The notes below the pieces were generated by a model. That model saw only the letters and a list, made by a program, of their open reading frames with translations. It was not told where the DNA came from and made no database searches. From NCBI GenBank assembly GCA_016710625.1, contig JADJVK010000002.1:62001-126000 (forward strand): DNA of 64,000 bases, written 5' to 3'. The first letter of the stretch is position 1; each line of letters begins with the position of its first letter. Positions 45,489-54,929 of the stretch are shown here, piece by piece. This stretch comes from Saprospiraceae bacterium. GTDB lineage: Bacteria; Bacteroidota; Bacteroidia; Chitinophagales; Saprospiraceae. The translations under genes and the position numbers were made by a program.

Positions 45489-46584
45489 AATAAGATTGTA
45501 GCAGATTTATTCCACCAAATAAACTGATTAATTTAGTTTTTGAGCTGGATTGATGAGTTTTTACAAAGTTGAAACTCCTTTTTCCAGACTGGCAAATAAT
45601 AATTGTTTGCTCAAAGGTAGGATTTATGTCCTCAATTTTAAGCGATGATAAGGGCATTTTTTTTATATTTTGTAGAGGATTTGCAGGAATTTCCGTCAAT
45701 TCTCGAATATCAATCCATTGTATTTTTTCAGAGTCAAATTGATTTATCAACTGCTCAATTTTGATTTCATACTTTTCATTTAGGTTGCAATGAGATTGGT
45801 AAGTATGTTGTAAAAAATCTTTTTGGTTGTTGGGTTGATTCAAAGCGGCATCTGGATTTTTTTGAATGTCCATACAATAGCTTCTGTGGTTTAAAACATT
45901 GTAAGTCAGTATTTTATTGGCAAATATATTGTCCGACCCAACAATATATTTGATTGCTTCCAATGCTTGAAAACTACCGATCACACTACAAGTTAGTCCC
46001 AAAACGCCTAATTCACTACAATTTTCCACCTCACTTTCAGATGGCTGTTTGGGAAATAGATCTCGATAGTTAGTTTTTTTTCCATCTTTTTCTACGTTGA
46101 AAACTGTTACTTGTCCAACAAATTGGCTAACAGCTCCAAAAACCAGTGGTTTATTCATCAAAAAACATGCATCATTGACGCAATATCTTGTGCTGAAATT
46201 ATCGGTGCAATCGAGTACAATGTCATAAGGTTCAATAACTTGTAGGATGTTTTGGTTGTCTAATTTTTCAGAAAATGTTTCAATAATCAGGTTGGGGTTC
46301 ATTTGCAACATTCTTGTTTTTGCAACTGCTACTTTTTGTTTGCCAACATCATCATTTTTATAGAAAATTTGTCGATGCAAATTTGTAAAATCGATGACGT
46401 CAAAATCTGCCAAACCAAATTTTCCAATGCCTGCAGCTACTAAATATTGAGCAACTGGGCAACCTAATCCGCCCAATCCAATGATTAAAACGCTGGCATT
46501 CAGTAGTTTTTGTTGTCCATCTATCCCAATTTCTGGCAACAAGATTTGGCGATGATATTGTTGTTTTTGATTTTCTGTTAACAT
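45469..46584 (-). CDS. moeB: MoeB/ThiF-type adenylyltransferase with C-terminal rhodanese-like domain
   Basis: 371 residues. The N-terminal E1-like domain activates the C-terminal glycine of MoaD by adenylation: GLGGLGCPVAQYL (nucleotide-binding), DFDVIDFTNLHRQIFY and DCTDNFSTRY. Cys189 (VENCSELG) is in the position of the conserved cysteine. A rhodanese-like domain follows (about 275-371, Cys331 in CQSGKRS), which could supply sulfur. The zinc-binding CxxC pairs of E. coli MoeB are absent (NYRD in place of CYRC). MoaD is 4 bases upstream and MoaE overlaps downstream, so the three make one sulfur-carrier unit. Confidence 0.92.
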   Translation of the reverse strand: MLTENQKQQYHRQILLPEIGIDGQQKLLNASVLIIGLGGLGCPVAQYLVAAGIGKFGLADFDVIDFTNLHRQIFYKNDDVGKQKVAVAKTRMLQMNPNLIIETFSEKLDNQNILQVIEPYDIVLDCTDNFSTRYCVNDACFLMNKPLVFGAVSQFVGQVTVFNVEKDGKKTNYRDLFPKQPSESEVENCSELGVLGLTCSVIGSFQALEAIKYIVGSDNIFANKILTYNVLNHRSYCMDIQKNPDAALNQPNNQKDFLQHTYQSHCNLNEKYEIKIEQLINQFDSEKIQWIDIRELTEIPANPLQNIKKMPLSSLKIEDINPTFEQTIIICQSGKRSFNFVKTHQSSSKTKLISLFGGINLLQSYFDANKR

Positions 46585-46588
46585 TATA

Positions 46589-46825
46589 TTACCCTCCTGA
46601 AAAAGGAGGCATCAAAGCAATAACATCCCCATTTTCTAGTTTTATTGAATTAAAAATCATTTTATTATTTACTGCAATGGAGTAAATATTATTTTTGATT
46701 TTAGGAAATTTAAACTCTAAATTTTCAATAAGCTGATTTGAATAATCTATCCCTTCTATTGTAAGTTGCTCATTTCCAGCAATATCGGTTAGTTTTCCAA
46801 AAAATAGAACCTTTACAGTCGCCAT
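46589..46825 (-). CDS. moaD: Molybdopterin synthase sulfur carrier subunit MoaD
   Basis: 78 residues with a ubiquitin-like beta-grasp fold, ending in PPFSGG. The C-terminal Gly-Gly is the site that is adenylated by MoeB and thiocarboxylated before it donates sulfur to precursor Z. It is the first gene of the moaD-moeB-moaE-tmk run. A TATATTTG element lies 20 bases upstream on the minus strand. Confidence 0.93.
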   Translation of the reverse strand: MATVKVLFFGKLTDIAGNEQLTIEGIDYSNQLIENLEFKFPKIKNNIYSIAVNNKMIFNSIKLENGDVIALMPPFSGG

Positions 46826-46844
46826 TTTATAAAAGATTTATTTG

Positions 46845-46852
46845 CAAATATA
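46845..46852 (-). promoter_or_regulatory. -7 promoter element of the moaD-moeB-moaE-tmk operon
   Basis: On the minus strand the site reads TATATTTG, a TAnnTTTG match 20 bases before the moaD start. The rest of the 309-base divergent region up to 47134 shows no gene or other clear element. Confidence 0.55.
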
Positions 46853-47134
46853 AGTTTCTTTTATTTATCAGATTGAAAAGTTATTGTCTAACGAAAACTT
46901 ACTTCGGTCGGTAATAAACCTAGATCTATATTATTTTTAAAAATAAAAAATCATATCACATATATATTTGATAATCAATAAACAACAAGAAAATAGAGGA
47001 AATATTCTTTGGTCTTTTGTTCTGATTTGTTGGTCTATGAAAAGTCAATTTTCATCTACAAAAAGAATAAAATGAAATTTTGGATGCGTCCTTCAATTTG
47101 CAATGTTGTCATTAATTACACAAATAAAATAATT

Positions 47135-49558
47135 ATGAGAATTTTAATAACGTTTTGTTTTTTCTGTATTTTAAATAATATAATGGCTCAAAAAATCACT
47201 GGAAAAGTGATGGATGCTGAAAATCACCCTGCAGAGTTTGCCAATGTGCTTTTATTACAAAAGGCTGATTCTTCGTTGGTTAAAGGTGCATTAGTGGCTG
47301 AAAATGGAACTTTCGAAATAGAAGGAGAACTGCCTAAAGGCTCATATTTTGTAAAAGTTACCTTAATGGGTGATGCACCATTCTTTACTCCATTATTTGA
47401 TATAACTGACAAAAATATTGATTTGGGAACCATTCAATTGAAAAAAATGAATATAGAATTGAATGAAGTTTCCATCATTGCAAAAAAGCCATTAATTGAA
47501 ATCAGATCCGATAAATTAGTGATGAATGTGGAGGGCAATCTCAACAGCACTGGTTATAATGCTATAGAGTTGCTTCGTAAAGCTCCAGGAGTGATGATTG
47601 ACAAAGACGATAATATTTCTTTGAAGGCAAAGAATGGTACGATTGTCTATATAGATGGACGCCCCTCAAATGTGCAAGGAAAGGATTTAGCAGCTTTCCT
47701 GAAAAGTTTGCAAGCAACAGATATTGAGGCGATTGAGCTAATTAGCAACCCCTCTGCAAAATATGATGCCGCAGGGAATGCAGGTATAATCAATATTCGG
47801 TTGAAGAAAAATAGGAAAATTGGTACGAATGGAAACGTTGGTGCAACCATAAAATTGGGCAAAACACCAAAATACGATGCTAATTTTGGTTTGAATTATA
47901 GGAATCAAAAGTGGAATTTGTATAGCAATTATTCGATATATCAAGGTAATTACGAAAAAAGTTTGAATATTTATAGAATCCAAGACAATCGAATTTTTGA
48001 CCAAAAAGGTATCAATAATAGCAATGAAATTGGTCACAATCTTAAAGCTGGAGCTGAATATACTATTGATTCGAAAAACTCCATTGGGTTTATTGTAAAT
48101 GGCGGATTGAATGACGAAGCATGGTCTTCAAATAGTAGAATGTCGATTTCGAATGTAAAGAATAATATCGTTGATTCCTTCCTAATTGCCTCAAATACAG
48201 TGCCTAATAAAAGATTGAATCTCAATTATAATACGAATTATCGCTATGTGGACACTTTTGGGCATGAACTTAATATTGATTTAAATTATGGAACATACAA
48301 TTTTAAGTCAAGTAGTTTTCAGCCAAATAAATATGTAGCAACGAATGAGTTAGATGTGCTAAATGAATATGTTTACAAAAATAATGCACCCATTAATATC
48401 CATTTGATGAATGGAAAAATTGATTGGGAACAAAACTTGTGGAAAGGAAAATTGTCAACAGGGGTGAAAATAAGCAAAGTGAGTACGGAGAATGTTTTTG
48501 ATTTTTGGGACGTAATCAATAATCAAGATTTTCTTAATATCAACCGCAGCAATAAATTCAATTATGATGAGCAAGTGAATGCAGCCTATTTTTCTTACAA
48601 TAGAAAGATTAGTGAAAAATTGAGTTTTCAAACTGGTTTGAGGATGGAGAATACCCTATCAAAAGGTGCTTTGATTCAAGAAAATCCACAGCCTGAAGAC
48701 ATTGTAGAAAGAAATTATACTGATCTGTTTCCAAGTGCTTCAGTGACTTATAACATCAATAAAACCAACACATTGGGACTGAATTATTCGAGAAGAATTG
48801 ACAGACCTAACTACCAAGATTTGAATCCATTTGAAAATAAGTTGGACGAATTGACATATCAAAAAGGGAACCCGTTTTTGAAGCCTCAATATTCCAATAA
48901 TATAGAATTGACACATACTTTTATGTCATTCTTAAACACCAGCCTCAGCTATAGTAAAACTACAGATTTGTTTTCGCAAATATTTGACACAGTTGGAAGA
49001 TCAAAGACTTATATCACAAATTACAATTTGAATAGCCAACAGAATTTGAGCTTAAATATTAATGCACCATTACCCATTGCAAAGTGGTGGGAAGGCTTTA
49101 TTAATGTATGGATCAATAAACAATTTAACAATGCTACATTGTATAAAGGGTTCGATATCAATGCATCTATTATTTCCTACGGATTTTATAGCGAACATAG
49201 TTTCAAGTTGAGAAAAGATTTGAGCATGCAAGTATCAGGTTGGTGGAATAGCCCAACCATCTGGGGTGGGACATGGAAATCTAAGCCGATGGGAACCATT
49301 GATATTGGTGTGGAGAAAAAAGTTTTGAATGGCGATGGAACAATTAAGTTAACATTGACAGATGTATTTTTTACGAATAGATGGAACTCTGCTTCTGTGA
49401 ATCCTGAAAGATTTGTGCTGAATGGCAGTGGAAGCCATGAAAGCCGTCAATTGAGATTGAATTTTACTTATAGATTCGGAAATAAGGAAGTGAAAGACCA
49501 AAGAGCCAGAAAAACTGGAATGGAAGAAGATAACAATAGAATAAAATCTGGAAAATAA
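47135..49558 (+). CDS. TonB-dependent receptor-like outer membrane barrel with carboxypeptidase-regulatory-like domain
   Basis: About 807 residues from the ATG at 47135, chosen because MRILITFCFFCILNNIMAQ is a complete signal peptide; the frame is open for another 126 bases upstream but that part is not signal-like. A carboxypeptidase-regulatory-like beta-sandwich (KITGKVMDAENHPAEFANV) comes first, then a plug with LLRKAPGVMIDKDDNI and AKYDAAGNAGIINI, and a large barrel (outer membrane protein beta-barrel type 3). It resembles the Bacteroidota receptor group that lacks a SusD partner. The ligand is unknown. No TonB system or other uptake gene is adjacent. Confidence 0.88.
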   Translation: MRILITFCFFCILNNIMAQKITGKVMDAENHPAEFANVLLLQKADSSLVKGALVAENGTFEIEGELPKGSYFVKVTLMGDAPFFTPLFDITDKNIDLGTIQLKKMNIELNEVSIIAKKPLIEIRSDKLVMNVEGNLNSTGYNAIELLRKAPGVMIDKDDNISLKAKNGTIVYIDGRPSNVQGKDLAAFLKSLQATDIEAIELISNPSAKYDAAGNAGIINIRLKKNRKIGTNGNVGATIKLGKTPKYDANFGLNYRNQKWNLYSNYSIYQGNYEKSLNIYRIQDNRIFDQKGINNSNEIGHNLKAGAEYTIDSKNSIGFIVNGGLNDEAWSSNSRMSISNVKNNIVDSFLIASNTVPNKRLNLNYNTNYRYVDTFGHELNIDLNYGTYNFKSSSFQPNKYVATNELDVLNEYVYKNNAPINIHLMNGKIDWEQNLWKGKLSTGVKISKVSTENVFDFWDVINNQDFLNINRSNKFNYDEQVNAAYFSYNRKISEKLSFQTGLRMENTLSKGALIQENPQPEDIVERNYTDLFPSASVTYNINKTNTLGLNYSRRIDRPNYQDLNPFENKLDELTYQKGNPFLKPQYSNNIELTHTFMSFLNTSLSYSKTTDLFSQIFDTVGRSKTYITNYNLNSQQNLSLNINAPLPIAKWWEGFINVWINKQFNNATLYKGFDINASIISYGFYSEHSFKLRKDLSMQVSGWWNSPTIWGGTWKSKPMGTIDIGVEKKVLNGDGTIKLTLTDVFFTNRWNSASVNPERFVLNGSGSHESRQLRLNFTYRFGNKEVKDQRARKTGMEEDNNRIKSGK

Positions 49559-49602
49559 CCTCGAAATCTTTAATTGAATTTTTATATTAAGAATACATGA
49601 AT

Positions 49603-49638
49603 AAAACCACTTTGAATAAAGATTTAAGGTGGTTTTTT
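49603..49638 (+). terminator. Intrinsic terminator of the TonB-type receptor gene
   Basis: AAACCACTT pairs with AAGGTGGTTT (one G-U) and a run of six T follows. It lies 45 bases after the stop. Confidence 0.85.
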
Positions 49639-49651
49639 ATTTTTGAAAAGC

Positions 49652-49686
49652 AAAAAAAAAGCCGACCTCAAAATCAAGAAGTCGGC
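49652..49686 (-). terminator. Intrinsic terminator of the Cthe_2159-type gene
   Basis: Read on the minus strand, GCCGACTT pairs with AGGTCGGC (one G-U) and a run of nine T follows. It is back to back with the terminator at 49603-49638, one for each convergent gene. Confidence 0.85.
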
Positions 49687-49695
49687 AAATTTATG

Positions 49696-52407
49696 TTAAA
49701 ATGTTACTGTATTTATTTTACTCGTTGCCGAGGTGGTAAATGTAGATTTGAGTGTTGCACCAGTTGTGGAGTAGGATCCATCTTTGTATAATCCCCAGCC
49801 AGATGCTCCACCTTCAAAGCTACCTCCAGTATATGTACCACCAAAATAAATTTGATAGCTCGTATTTGGAGTAATGCTAGGATTAGAAAAATGGAAATAA
49901 TTAACACCATTTTTTGGTTTGAATGTTACCATTTCTGTACCTGCTGTTGACCTAATATGCAACATAGAAGTTGCTGCTAATTGGGCACTTGATTTCAAAA
50001 ACATAGAATATTGAGATGAAGTAGTACTGAAATTTTTTGTCATATTAGAATTAGAACCAGCCGAAATTATCATTCCTCCATTCATATTAAATGCTCCATT
50101 AAAATCTAATCCCTCCTCTGGTTGATTGGTTACTCCACAAACAATCGTAATCCCACCTGTAATTGTGATATTTCCATTACTATCTATTGCATCTTTTCCT
50201 GCGACGATTTGTACACCTCCTGAAATATTTAGATTACTATTATCATTTGATTCAGTTCCTCCAGAAACGGTACCATAAGTTGCATTAATTCCGTCATTTG
50301 ACGCAGTAATATTTGTAACACCACCAGTGAAATTAATCAATGGTGCTTCTACACCTTCTCCGACTCCATTTGTAGTTGAAATTGCATTAATAATATTATT
50401 GCCACCACTAATAGTTACTGATGTATCAGAATGGATGCCATCATCAGTTGAGTTTAATGTATTTGTTCCATTTATAATTTTTACAGGACCTACTGATACA
50501 ATTGTTTTGGGGTGACAATAATCTGTCCCTGAAACAACAAATCGAGCACCTGTGGTGGTGATATTTAAAATTGGGGTAGTATTTGCAGTCCCAATTGTAA
50601 TTGTGCCATCTGATTTTAACCCTTTTCCCCCTGTGCCAGAGCTGGTTGTATTGACTGTGCCATTATTGATGACAATTGATTTATCAGATGATATTGCAGC
50701 AGCAGAATAAGAGTCGGCTTTTCCTAATGAGTTCGTATAAACTGCACCATTTCCAGCTGTGGTAACAGTAGTATTTCCTCCATTCACAATTATGCCTTTG
50801 TCAGCTGAAATTCCTTTTGCTCCTGTTGCTGTTGACGTCCCTACAATTTTTAAAGTTCCATCATTAATTGAAACTTCTCCCATACTTTTCAAACCTGTAG
50901 GATAGGATGGGTCATTTCCTGAGCCAGATGCAACGAGAACAGTTGAACCTGAATTAGTAACAGTAGTTGATCCACCATTTATAATTATATCACCATCTGT
51001 CTTGATACATTTACCTGCATTACCAGTATTGTTGATGGTCAATTGAGATAAACCTGAAATTATTACATTTGAATCAACCGAAATTCCTTTTCCATTGATA
51101 CCTGAATTAGTAATAGCCAAATTGCCACCAGAAATATGGACATTTCTTTTAGAAGAAATTCCAGCAGTTGTATAAGAATCTGCAATACCAGTAGAATTTT
51201 TGTAACTACCACCTTTACCAGCTGTATTAATAGTAACATTTCCACCAGTGATATTAATATCATAATTTGCAGAAAACCCTTTTCCACCATCTGCATTTGT
51301 TAAAGATTGTATATTGAAAGACCCACCATTGATGGTTAATATCGAATCTGTATTTATTGCGGATGAATGTGAAGCATCGAAACCGCTTCCAACAGCTGTG
51401 AGAACTGAAGCTCCAGAAATCGTTGCAGCTAATGATCCACTATTTATGGTTATATTACCTTTTGAACTGATAGCTTTAGATTGAGCTCCTGTAACTGTAA
51501 GATTTATTGAACCTCCGTCTATTGTTATTAAATTATTGCCAGTTTTTATTGCTTTTGTATCATCTGTCGATGATGTAACATTGATGGTACCTCCACTAAT
51601 GGTAATAGCACCATTTCCTGCATCTATCCCATCAGCTAAGGAGTTTATGGTAGCAGTTCCTCCACTCATTATATATCCCTCAGAGTGCATTCCATCGGAT
51701 GCAGCAGCAGAAATTGTAGTTGTTCCACCAAGAATATTAATAGTGGAAGATGTGTTAATCCCATGTTTTTTTACTCCTTGGATGATTAAGGCTCCATTGT
51801 TTTGAATGACTATAGGACCATCTGTGGTGATAGTTCCATTTTTTGTGCTTTCTGCTCCATCAGATAATGTATTTGTCGTATTATTGGTCAATAAAATGTT
51901 ACTAGTTTTTCCACCAGAAATACTGAATGCAGCACCAGTAGGATTCATTAATGTCAAATTATTTAGCACTAAATTTACATCTTTGTCAGTTTTCATGGTC
52001 AAACTACCCGTCAAAGAGGATCCCAAAATATTATATTCTAAATTTGCTATTCCAGATGTGGCAGTAACCGAAACTACTCCGCCGATTGCTGAGATTGCTA
52101 CACCTGAAGCTGCATATGGGTTGATAATTGTAGCATTGTCGGTACCATTATAAATAATGTAAATTTTATCCAAAATAACAGATGTTGTACTGAAAGTCAA
52201 ACTATCAATAATTGCTTTTTGTATATTTAAAGAGCTACTCGAATTAGAAATGTTGAATTTCCCATAAGTGCTATCCAATTTAATGCTATCAACAGCTGAT
52301 ATTTTGGTGGCAAACATGATGTTTCCTGAGTTATGAACTTTTAAAGTTTGTTGTGCAAAAACGCTATTAACAAAGAAGGTTAAGATTATTATATATAAGT
52401 TTCTCAT
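49696..52407 (-). CDS. Cthe_2159/DUF4353-type carbohydrate-binding beta-helix protein
   Basis: 903 residues. A signal peptide (ending SVFAQQ) is followed by a long beta-helix built from many imperfect repeats with the pattern ITISGG..NVTSS.DDTKAI, for example GITINSGS, GIDAGNGAITISGG and GISADKGIIVNGG. The founder, Cthe_2159 of Clostridium thermocellum, binds cellulose and polygalacturonate and has a pectate lyase-like fold. Here the helix is about twice as long. The C-terminal 60 residues (YQIYFGGTYTGGSFEGGASGW) form a separate beta domain. The upstream gene overlaps by 4 bases and carries a sorting-like domain, so the two are probably cotranslated and exported. No catalytic residues are evident. 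Confidence 0.88.
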   Translation of the reverse strand: MRNLYIIILTFFVNSVFAQQTLKVHNSGNIMFATKISAVDSIKLDSTYGKFNISNSSSSLNIQKAIIDSLTFSTTSVILDKIYIIYNGTDNATIINPYAASGVAISAIGGVVSVTATSGIANLEYNILGSSLTGSLTMKTDKDVNLVLNNLTLMNPTGAAFSISGGKTSNILLTNNTTNTLSDGAESTKNGTITTDGPIVIQNNGALIIQGVKKHGINTSSTINILGGTTTISAAASDGMHSEGYIMSGGTATINSLADGIDAGNGAITISGGTINVTSSTDDTKAIKTGNNLITIDGGSINLTVTGAQSKAISSKGNITINSGSLAATISGASVLTAVGSGFDASHSSAINTDSILTINGGSFNIQSLTNADGGKGFSANYDINITGGNVTINTAGKGGSYKNSTGIADSYTTAGISSKRNVHISGGNLAITNSGINGKGISVDSNVIISGLSQLTINNTGNAGKCIKTDGDIIINGGSTTVTNSGSTVLVASGSGNDPSYPTGLKSMGEVSINDGTLKIVGTSTATGAKGISADKGIIVNGGNTTVTTAGNGAVYTNSLGKADSYSAAAISSDKSIVINNGTVNTTSSGTGGKGLKSDGTITIGTANTTPILNITTTGARFVVSGTDYCHPKTIVSVGPVKIINGTNTLNSTDDGIHSDTSVTISGGNNIINAISTTNGVGEGVEAPLINFTGGVTNITASNDGINATYGTVSGGTESNDNSNLNISGGVQIVAGKDAIDSNGNITITGGITIVCGVTNQPEEGLDFNGAFNMNGGMIISAGSNSNMTKNFSTTSSQYSMFLKSSAQLAATSMLHIRSTAGTEMVTFKPKNGVNYFHFSNPSITPNTSYQIYFGGTYTGGSFEGGASGWGLYKDGSYSTTGATLKSTFTTSATSKINTVTF

Positions 52408-53147
52408 ATTTTTGGAAATTTTAAAGTTACACCATTTACTTGCATTAAATATAATCCTGCTGCAAGGTCTGAAATATTGATATCTTGATTGGGTTCGTAG
52501 ATTCCTTGATGCATCAATTGACCCGATAAAGTAAATATTTTCGTTTTCAATTCATTATTTTCCTCTGAAAGTATTCTAATTATGTTGTTGTTCGGATAAA
52601 TTAAAGTGTAAGAATTCCCTGTACATGAGATTTGATTAGAAATAATGTTACTATAACTGATTGATTGGTCGTTATCAATCATTTTTAATTGAAAGAAATA
52701 TTTTCCAGTTAAATTGTTCAAGTTGACAGCATAATGCTGATAACTTCCTTTCGAATCAACTTTTAGTACATGGTCAAATTTGTTGCTTTCTTTTCCATAC
52801 CATAATTCATAATGATTCAGGTTGTTTTCGGTTTCACTCGACCAATTTACTGTTGCAGCACATCTGCTATCTAATACATTAAATTGAAAAAGATCAACTG
52901 CTAAGGGAGGTGTGTTTTTGCTGAAAGTAATTTTTTGTACAATATTGACAGGAATAGTTGTCGGAGCAGTAGTTCCATCCAATTTGATCAATAAATTATC
53001 AGCATCGAAGTAAAGTTTACCTGACTCAGCAACGCTAAATGACTGTAGTGTGCCACTATAATAAGTGACATTTACGACGGTTTGACCAAACGAAATGTAG
53101 CAATCGAAGAGCAGCAAAATAAATGTATATGTTTTAATTAAATTCAT
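52404..53147 (-). CDS. Exported protein with a T9SS-type sorting domain, partner of the Cthe_2159-type protein
   Basis: 247 residues. A signal peptide (ending ISFGQ) is followed by a short beta segment (YYSGTLQSFSVAESGKLYF) and a fibronectin-like beta-sandwich (ATVNWSSETENNLNHYELWYG). The C-terminal 75 residues resemble a T9SS type A sorting domain (IYPNNNIIRI, TLSGQLMHQG, LAAGLYLMQV). It overlaps the next gene by 4 bases (ATGA) and is transcribed first. Both open with similar N-terminal strand patterns ending in a KITFS- or SLTFS-like motif. The likely role is surface attachment alongside the beta-helix protein; this is inferred from context only. Confidence 0.75.
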   Translation of the reverse strand: MNLIKTYTFILLLFDCYISFGQTVVNVTYYSGTLQSFSVAESGKLYFDADNLLIKLDGTTAPTTIPVNIVQKITFSKNTPPLAVDLFQFNVLDSRCAATVNWSSETENNLNHYELWYGKESNKFDHVLKVDSKGSYQHYAVNLNNLTGKYFFQLKMIDNDQSISYSNIISNQISCTGNSYTLIYPNNNIIRILSEENNELKTKIFTLSGQLMHQGIYEPNQDINISDLAAGLYLMQVNGVTLKFPKI

Positions 53148-53391
53148 ATCGTTTTGTTTGTTATTAAATTCTTTTTTATTGAAAAATTTTCAGAGATTAA
53201 TTCAAAAATGCTTTTTAAGTTACGAATTTCAAATCTAAATAGTAGGTGTTCATATTCGAGTTTTTTCTAATTTTTTTATAAATATTTGAATTTATATAAA
53301 ATTAGAAATAATTTTCAATAGTGATTATTTTTTTTATGGTTGAGATTCTATCCCACTATTATCTTTTTGCTAATAAATTTCAATTTTTCTT

Positions 53392-53399
53392 TACTTTTG
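53392..53399 (+). promoter_or_regulatory. Promoter of asnS
   Basis: TACTTTTG matches the -7 element TAnnTTTG. TTTG at 53366-53369, 22 bases upstream, may be the -33 element. It lies 60 bases before the start codon. The rest of the 312-base gap to the divergent gene shows nothing further. Confidence 0.55.
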
Positions 53400-53459
53400 C
53401 AGCCAATTTTAAACTAAATTCTATTTTTCATCGTAAAAATCCTAAAATCAATCAATTGT

Positions 53460-54893
53460 ATGTTTAGCAGAGAAGAAATTGCAAAAGTATTGCAGGAGGA
53501 AAATTTAGACAGACCTATCATTGTGATGGGTTGGGTTCGGTCGTTCAGAAATAGCCAATTCATCGCTTTAAATGATGGATCTACAAATAATAATTTACAA
53601 ATTGTTGTCAATCAAGAAATTATCGATGCTGACACAATAAAGAAAATAGCAACTGGTGCAGCTATTGGTGTGGAAGGAAAGTTGATTGCCTCTCAAGGGA
53701 AAGGTCAAAAAGTGGAAGTTACTGCTGACAAAATTACCATTTTTGGTGAATGTGATGGGGAAAAATACCCTTTGCAATTGAAGAATAGACCGAGTTTGGA
53801 ATATTTGAGAGAAATTGCCCATTTGAGATTTAGAACCAACACTTTTGGTGCTGTTTTCAGAGTTAGACATGCCCTCTCTTTTGCAATCCACCAATTTTTT
53901 AATGATAGGGGATTTTTCTATTTACATAGTCCCATCATCACCGCTTCTGATGCGGAGGGTGCTGGCGAAATGTTTAGAGTGACTACGTTGCCAATGGATA
54001 ATTTACCCAAAAATGAGGTTGGGGAAATAGATTATTCCAAAGACTTTTTTGCGAAAGCAACCAATCTAACCGTTTCTGGTCAGCTAGAAGGGGAGTTGGC
54101 AGCAACTGCCTTAGGAAAAGTATATACTTTCGGACCAACTTTTAGAGCTGAAAATTCAAACACCTCTCGACATTTAGCAGAGTTTTGGATGATAGAGCCT
54201 GAAGTTGCTTTCTATGATATAGAAAACAATATGGATTTGGCGGAGGATTTATTGCAATCAATCATACGATATGCAATGAAACACTGTGCAGATGACTTAG
54301 CTTTTTTGAATCAAAGACTGGAAGATGAGGAAAAGCAAAAGCCACAAAATGAGCGGATGGAAATGGGATTATTGGAGAAATTGGAGTTTGTGGTGAATAA
54401 CCGTTTCGAAAGAATTACCTATACTGATGCCATTGACATTTTGTTGAACTCAGCTCATTACAAAAAGAAAAAGTTCCAGTACGAAGTGAAGTGGGGGATA
54501 GATTTGCAAAGTGAGCATGAAAGATATTTGGTAGAAAAACACTTCAAAAAGCCCGTAATTGTTACGAATTATCCGAAAGACATCAAAGCCTTTTACATGA
54601 GGATGAATACCGATGAAAAAACGGTGGCTGCAATGGATATTTTAGCACCTGGAATCGGAGAAATTGTTGGAGGCTCACAAAGAGAAGAGCGATTGGATAA
54701 GTTAATCAAAAGAATGGATGAGATGCATGTGCCTACTCACGAAATGGAGTGGTATTTGGATACTAGAAGATTTGGTTCTTGCCCACATGCTGGTTTTGGC
54801 TTAGGCTTTGAAAGGATGGTTCAGTTCGTCACTGGAATGACAAATATTCGAGATGTGATTCCGTTCCCGAGAACACCAGGTAATGCTGCATAA
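53460..54893 (+). CDS. asnS: Asparagine--tRNA ligase
   Basis: 477 residues. It charges tRNA-Asn in the cytoplasm. The N-terminal OB fold binds the anticodon (VMGWVRSFRNSQFIALNDGS). The class II catalytic core has motif 1 around HQFFNDRGFFYLHSP, motif 2 with TFRAENSNTSRHLAEF, GGSQREER, and motif 3 with GFGLGFERMVQFVTG. The AsnS-type DAEGAGEMF and the lack of AspRS-specific features support Asn over Asp. A good promoter lies 60 bases upstream and a terminator follows directly. Confidence 0.97.
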   Translation: MFSREEIAKVLQEENLDRPIIVMGWVRSFRNSQFIALNDGSTNNNLQIVVNQEIIDADTIKKIATGAAIGVEGKLIASQGKGQKVEVTADKITIFGECDGEKYPLQLKNRPSLEYLREIAHLRFRTNTFGAVFRVRHALSFAIHQFFNDRGFFYLHSPIITASDAEGAGEMFRVTTLPMDNLPKNEVGEIDYSKDFFAKATNLTVSGQLEGELAATALGKVYTFGPTFRAENSNTSRHLAEFWMIEPEVAFYDIENNMDLAEDLLQSIIRYAMKHCADDLAFLNQRLEDEEKQKPQNERMEMGLLEKLEFVVNNRFERITYTDAIDILLNSAHYKKKKFQYEVKWGIDLQSEHERYLVEKHFKKPVIVTNYPKDIKAFYMRMNTDEKTVAAMDILAPGIGEIVGGSQREERLDKLIKRMDEMHVPTHEMEWYLDTRRFGSCPHAGFGLGFERMVQFVTGMTNIRDVIPFPRTPGNAA

Positions 54894-54897
54894 ATGG

Positions 54898-54929
54898 AAA
54901 AAGGCTATTCGTTTTGGGTAGCCTTTTTT
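54898..54929 (+). terminator. Intrinsic terminator of asnS
   Basis: AAAAAGGCTA pairs with TAGCCTTTTT around an 11-base loop, with the T-run at its end. It lies a few bases after the stop and its T-run overlaps the last codons of the convergent gene. Confidence 0.85.

Noticed and set aside
47009..47134. N-terminal extension of 42 residues on the TonB-type receptor
   Set aside because: The signal peptide begins at 47135; the upstream part is AT-rich non-coding sequence in an open frame by chance.
49696..52407. Many similar short repeats suggesting a CRISPR or tandem repeat array
   Set aside because: Repeats are imperfect, of varying spacing, and in frame; they encode the coils of a beta-helix protein.
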